From Streptosporangium brasiliense (GTDB taxonomy: Bacteria; Actinomycetota; Actinomycetes; Streptosporangiales; Streptosporangiaceae), in NCBI RefSeq assembly GCF_030811595.1, contig NZ_JAUSRB010000002.1, positions 7,192,001 to 7,256,000 on the forward strand: 64,000 bases of DNA, read 5' to 3'. Shown here one piece after another: positions 61,759 through 64,000 of the stretch. The translations under genes were made by a program, and so were the position numbers. Every line of letters begins with the position of its first letter. Position 1 is the stretch's first letter. The notes under the pieces were generated by a model. That model was not told the origin of the DNA. It did not search any database and worked only from the letters and a program-made list of their open reading frames with translations.

Positions 61759-61894
61759 CACCTTCCCCGTCTCCGCCGGGGGTGTCCCGGGCGACTGCAG
61801 TCGGTTCGACTCTGGCCTCGGATCCGCGTACCCGCGAGGCTGGCCGCGATGGGCGAGCTGCGCGCCCGCCGCGACTTCGGTGAGGAGACCTTCT

Positions 61895-62710
61895 GTGGCC
61901 ATGACGTTGATGGGATCGGGTTCGGCGCCCGGCGAGGACGGGGCGGGGACACCGCCTCCGCACCCGGCGGCGCAGTCACGGCGTCGGCGCCAGCTCGGCT
62001 GGATCATTCCGCTGTTCATCGTGATGCTCGCGTTCGTGGTGTACTCGGTGCCGCCGTACCTCACCTTCGACCCGGCGCAATCACGGGTTGAGCTGTCCGA
62101 TTCGCCGCCATTTTTCTACTCCCTACTTGTGGCGCACATCATTTTCGGCACGGTGGCCCTGCTGACGGGGTGCTTCCAGGTGTGGCCGTGGTTCCGCCGC
62201 TCCTACCCCAGGGCTCACCGCTGGACGGGGCGGGCGTACTTCTTCCTCGGCGTGTTCCCCGCCGGCATCACCGTTCTGGGAGTCGCCCCGTTCGGCCACA
62301 CGGGGTTCGGTGGAAACACCGGGAACACCATGCTGGGCGTGGTGTGGCTGATCACCGGTCTCGCCGGGTGGCGGATGGCTCGGCAGCGGCGGTTCCCCGA
62401 GCACCGCAGGTGGATGATCCGCAGCTTCGCGCTGACCACGTCCATCGTGGCGAGCCGGCTGTGGGCCGGGGTGCTGCTCGCCGTCCAGCTGCCGCGGCTC
62501 GACAGCGCCTACGGCGGCGACCAGCAAGCGATGATCGAGGCGATCGGTTCCGCCGGCGTATGGCTCAGCTGGGTCGTCAACCTGCTGATCGCGGAATGGT
62601 GGCTGGAGTACACGGACCACACGGGCAAGCCCAGGTCCCGCAGACGTCCGCGGGTCCGCGCCGCCTCCGCGTCCACGGCCGCCTCCGGGGCAGGACGGCC
62701 CGCCGGCTGA
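61895..62710 (+). CDS. DUF2306 integral membrane protein
   Basis: 271 residues from GTG 61895, 7 bp after GAGGAG (ATG 61901 also possible). Seven helices; signatures LLVAHIIFGTVALLTGCFQV with its conserved His, PRAHRWTGRAYFFLGVFPAG, and PEHRRWMIRSFALTTSIVAS. The repeated His-Arg-Trp pattern resembles haem- or quinone-associated membrane proteins (predicted, not proven). The product sits in the cytoplasmic membrane. Confidence 0.87.
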   Translation: MAMTLMGSGSAPGEDGAGTPPPHPAAQSRRRRQLGWIIPLFIVMLAFVVYSVPPYLTFDPAQSRVELSDSPPFFYSLLVAHIIFGTVALLTGCFQVWPWFRRSYPRAHRWTGRAYFFLGVFPAGITVLGVAPFGHTGFGGNTGNTMLGVVWLITGLAGWRMARQRRFPEHRRWMIRSFALTTSIVASRLWAGVLLAVQLPRLDSAYGGDQQAMIEAIGSAGVWLSWVVNLLIAEWWLEYTDHTGKPRSRRRPRVRAASASTAASGAGRPAG

Positions 62711-62886
62711 GCCGGGCGTCGTGCTCGGCGATCCGGTTGGCGGCCGGCCTCCGGATCCGGCCACCGGCGGCATGTGAGCGGTCGACCGGGAGGTCACCTC
62801 GCTCGTGAACGGGATGACAGGGCGGCCGGCGCCGTGGACGCCCGCGGACAGGTGGAGGCCGCCGAGAAGGCCCGCCGAACCGCGGC

Positions 62887-63639
62887 TCAGGACTGCTCCA
62901 TCCGTACGGCGACCCCGTCGAGGATCAGCTCCAGCCCAAGTGAGAAGTCCGCGTCGGCGACCGTCTCGTCGGGAGTGTTCGACGGCGGCGTCTCGAACAG
63001 TGTCGAGGAGAACAGCCGGGCCGTCTCGGGGAAGCGCTCGGGGTCGACGAGCCGCACCAGCGCGCGGGCTTGGGCGCGCTCGGCGTCGGCCTGCCCCTGA
63101 TCTTCGGCTCTGCTCTCGGCGAGGTCGCTGTGCTGCCGCACGGACTGGAGCACGTAGCCACCGATCAGCGACAGGACGCCGACCTTGTGCGCCCGGTCGA
63201 GGCGGGTGCGGGACATGACCGCCAGCGCGGCCTCCATCCACGCGATCCCGTTCGGTCCGGAAGGCGGTCCGGAGATGGGCACGCGCGTCAGCCACGGCCG
63301 CTGCTGGAACACCGCGCGCTGTGCGGAGGCCCACCTGCGCAGCCCTTCGCGCCAGTCGCCGGTGCCCATGTCCGGCGGCATGCCCAGGGCGTGGTCGGTC
63401 ATGAGCGTGAGCAGCTCGTCCTTGGATCCGACGTGCCTGTAGAGCGACATCCCTGTGAAGCCGAGGCTCTTGGCGACCTTGGGAATCGTCACGCCGCCGA
63501 GCCCGTCACAGTCAGCGATCTCCACCGCCGTGGCGACGATCAGGTCGACGTCGAGGGCCGCGGGCCGCCCGAGACGCGAGGGCTCCGTCATCCTCCACAG
63601 CCGGCGCAGCGCCGCCGGAACGAAGTGCTCGCTGGTCAT
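62887..63639 (-). CDS. TetR/AcrR family regulator (TetR_C type)
   Basis: 250 residues from ATG 63639, with GAGGGAG upstream. The HTH is LIVATAVEIADCDGLGGVTI, then VAKSLGFTGMSLYRHVGSKDEL. The ligand domain (WASAQRAVFQQRPWLTRVPI, MSRTRLDRAHKVGVLSLIGG) matches TetR_C. It diverges from the DUF418 gene at 63752 across a short AT-rich spacer, the usual repressor-transporter layout. Confidence 0.9.
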   Translation of the reverse strand: MTSEHFVPAALRRLWRMTEPSRLGRPAALDVDLIVATAVEIADCDGLGGVTIPKVAKSLGFTGMSLYRHVGSKDELLTLMTDHALGMPPDMGTGDWREGLRRWASAQRAVFQQRPWLTRVPISGPPSGPNGIAWMEAALAVMSRTRLDRAHKVGVLSLIGGYVLQSVRQHSDLAESRAEDQGQADAERAQARALVRLVDPERFPETARLFSSTLFETPPSNTPDETVADADFSLGLELILDGVAVRMEQS

Positions 63640-63751
63640 GGCTCCCTCGCTCACCCCAGGAATTCAGCCCCGTCATGCCAGGGTCCTCATTAGTGTATCC
63701 ACAATACTTTCTCTGTGAAACTAACACCTGCGTCTCAGGAGAGGTACAAAC

Positions 63752-64000
63752 ATGAGCATTCACACCGCACCGCGGACATCGAGAGGTCCGGTGCGGCGCG
63801 CCGAACGCGCCCTCGCACCGGACCTGGCCCGGGGAGCGATGTTGCTGATCATCGCGCTGGCCAACGTCGCCGGAGTCGTCTTCGCCGGCGAGCCCGGCCT
63901 CGACGCCACGCCGGACGGCGTCGACCGCGGCTTGAACTTCCTGCTCTTCGAACTCGTCCATGCCCGCGGGTACCCGGTCTTCGCCGTGATGTTCGGCTAC
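63752..64000 (+). CDS. DUF418 family membrane protein, N-terminal part
   Basis: First 83 codons from ATG 63752, with AGGAGAGG upstream. RALAPDLARGAMLLIIALAN is the diagnostic start of DUF418 (YeiB-like) proteins, followed by VHARGYPVFAVMFGY. The family is integral to the membrane and of unknown function, often under a TetR repressor as here. The gene continues beyond the window. Confidence 0.87.
   Translation, partial: MSIHTAPRTSRGPVRRAERALAPDLARGAMLLIIALANVAGVVFAGEPGLDATPDGVDRGLNFLLFELVHARGYPVFAVMFGY

Overview
The window looks like chromosomal DNA of a high-GC, mycelial-type actinomycete. I infer a Streptosporangiales/Nonomuraea-like genus from gene style only; there is no rRNA or other marker here to prove it. 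Support comes from the very high GC at third codon positions, many GTG starts and leaderless-looking promoters, two giant LAL-type LuxR regulators, TipAS-type MerR proteins, a SigJ-type sigma factor, CU044_5270-like and DUF2690 proteins, and several TetR, XRE, MarR and AraC regulators each paired with one enzyme or transporter. The density of pseudogenes, insertion sequences and integrase scraps suggests an accessory or chromosome-arm region.

Layout. 1-5.2 kb: divergent FAD monooxygenase/TetR pair, a LAL regulator, a DUF4242 protein, a secreted ricin-type lectin and an integrase fragment. 5.2-12.5 kb: membrane-anchored alpha/beta hydrolase, methyltransferase, an orphan Rnl2-type RNA ligase, a DUF2268 protease/TipAS-MerR operon with a textbook 19-bp-spacer promoter, two gene remnants and a VanZ-like membrane protein. 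12.5-21 kb: a decayed junction (frameshifted gene against a 5'-truncated ArsR-SRPBCC fusion), TetR/aldo-keto reductase, methionine aminopeptidase/XRE around a perfect 19-bp inverted repeat, and a monooxygenase/hydrolase pair with AraC. 21-28.4 kb: a minus-strand operon (57-codon ORF, MFS exporter, P450, 3Fe-4S ferredoxin), a monooxygenase/TetR operon with an 18-bp inverted-repeat operator, two facing integrase remnants and a MerR-methyltransferase fusion. 28.4-35.7 kb: transposase scraps, an RDD protein, a threonine-synthase-like PLP enzyme coupled to a YheO-type regulator, MarR/VOC, a broken MFS gene and TetR.

35.7-45 kb: two two-component systems, one NarL type next to a secreted DUF2690 protein and one OmpR type divergent from a MacB/FtsX-like ABC transporter, separated by small secreted proteins and a collapsed ECF-sigma/CU044_5270 locus. 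45-49 kb: VOC plus SigJ-like sigma factor, and MerR divergent from an SDR oxidoreductase. 49-52.2 kb: a 907-residue secreted protein joining an Rhs-style N-terminal scaffold and DNRLRE domain to a chymotrypsin-fold protease, followed by an overlapping lipoprotein gene; the 3' half is visibly AT-richer. 52.6-58.9 kb: a short phage-tail gene scrap, an IS630 element with a canonical -1 slippery heptamer, an ECF sigma factor whose stop codon lies in the IS end, a SnoaL-like protein and an IS4 element with recognisable ends and target duplication. 58.9-64 kb: second LAL regulator, DUF2306 membrane protein, TetR and the start of a DUF418 membrane protein.

Most functional units are small one-regulator/one-effector switches, and many keep clear palindromic operators. 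The most notable signals are three MerR-type promoters with identical geometry (19-bp spacer, 7 bp from -10 to the start codon), the MerR-methyltransferase fusion, the protease/lipoprotein cassette on an Rhs-like scaffold, and the ORF-MFS-P450-ferredoxin operon.
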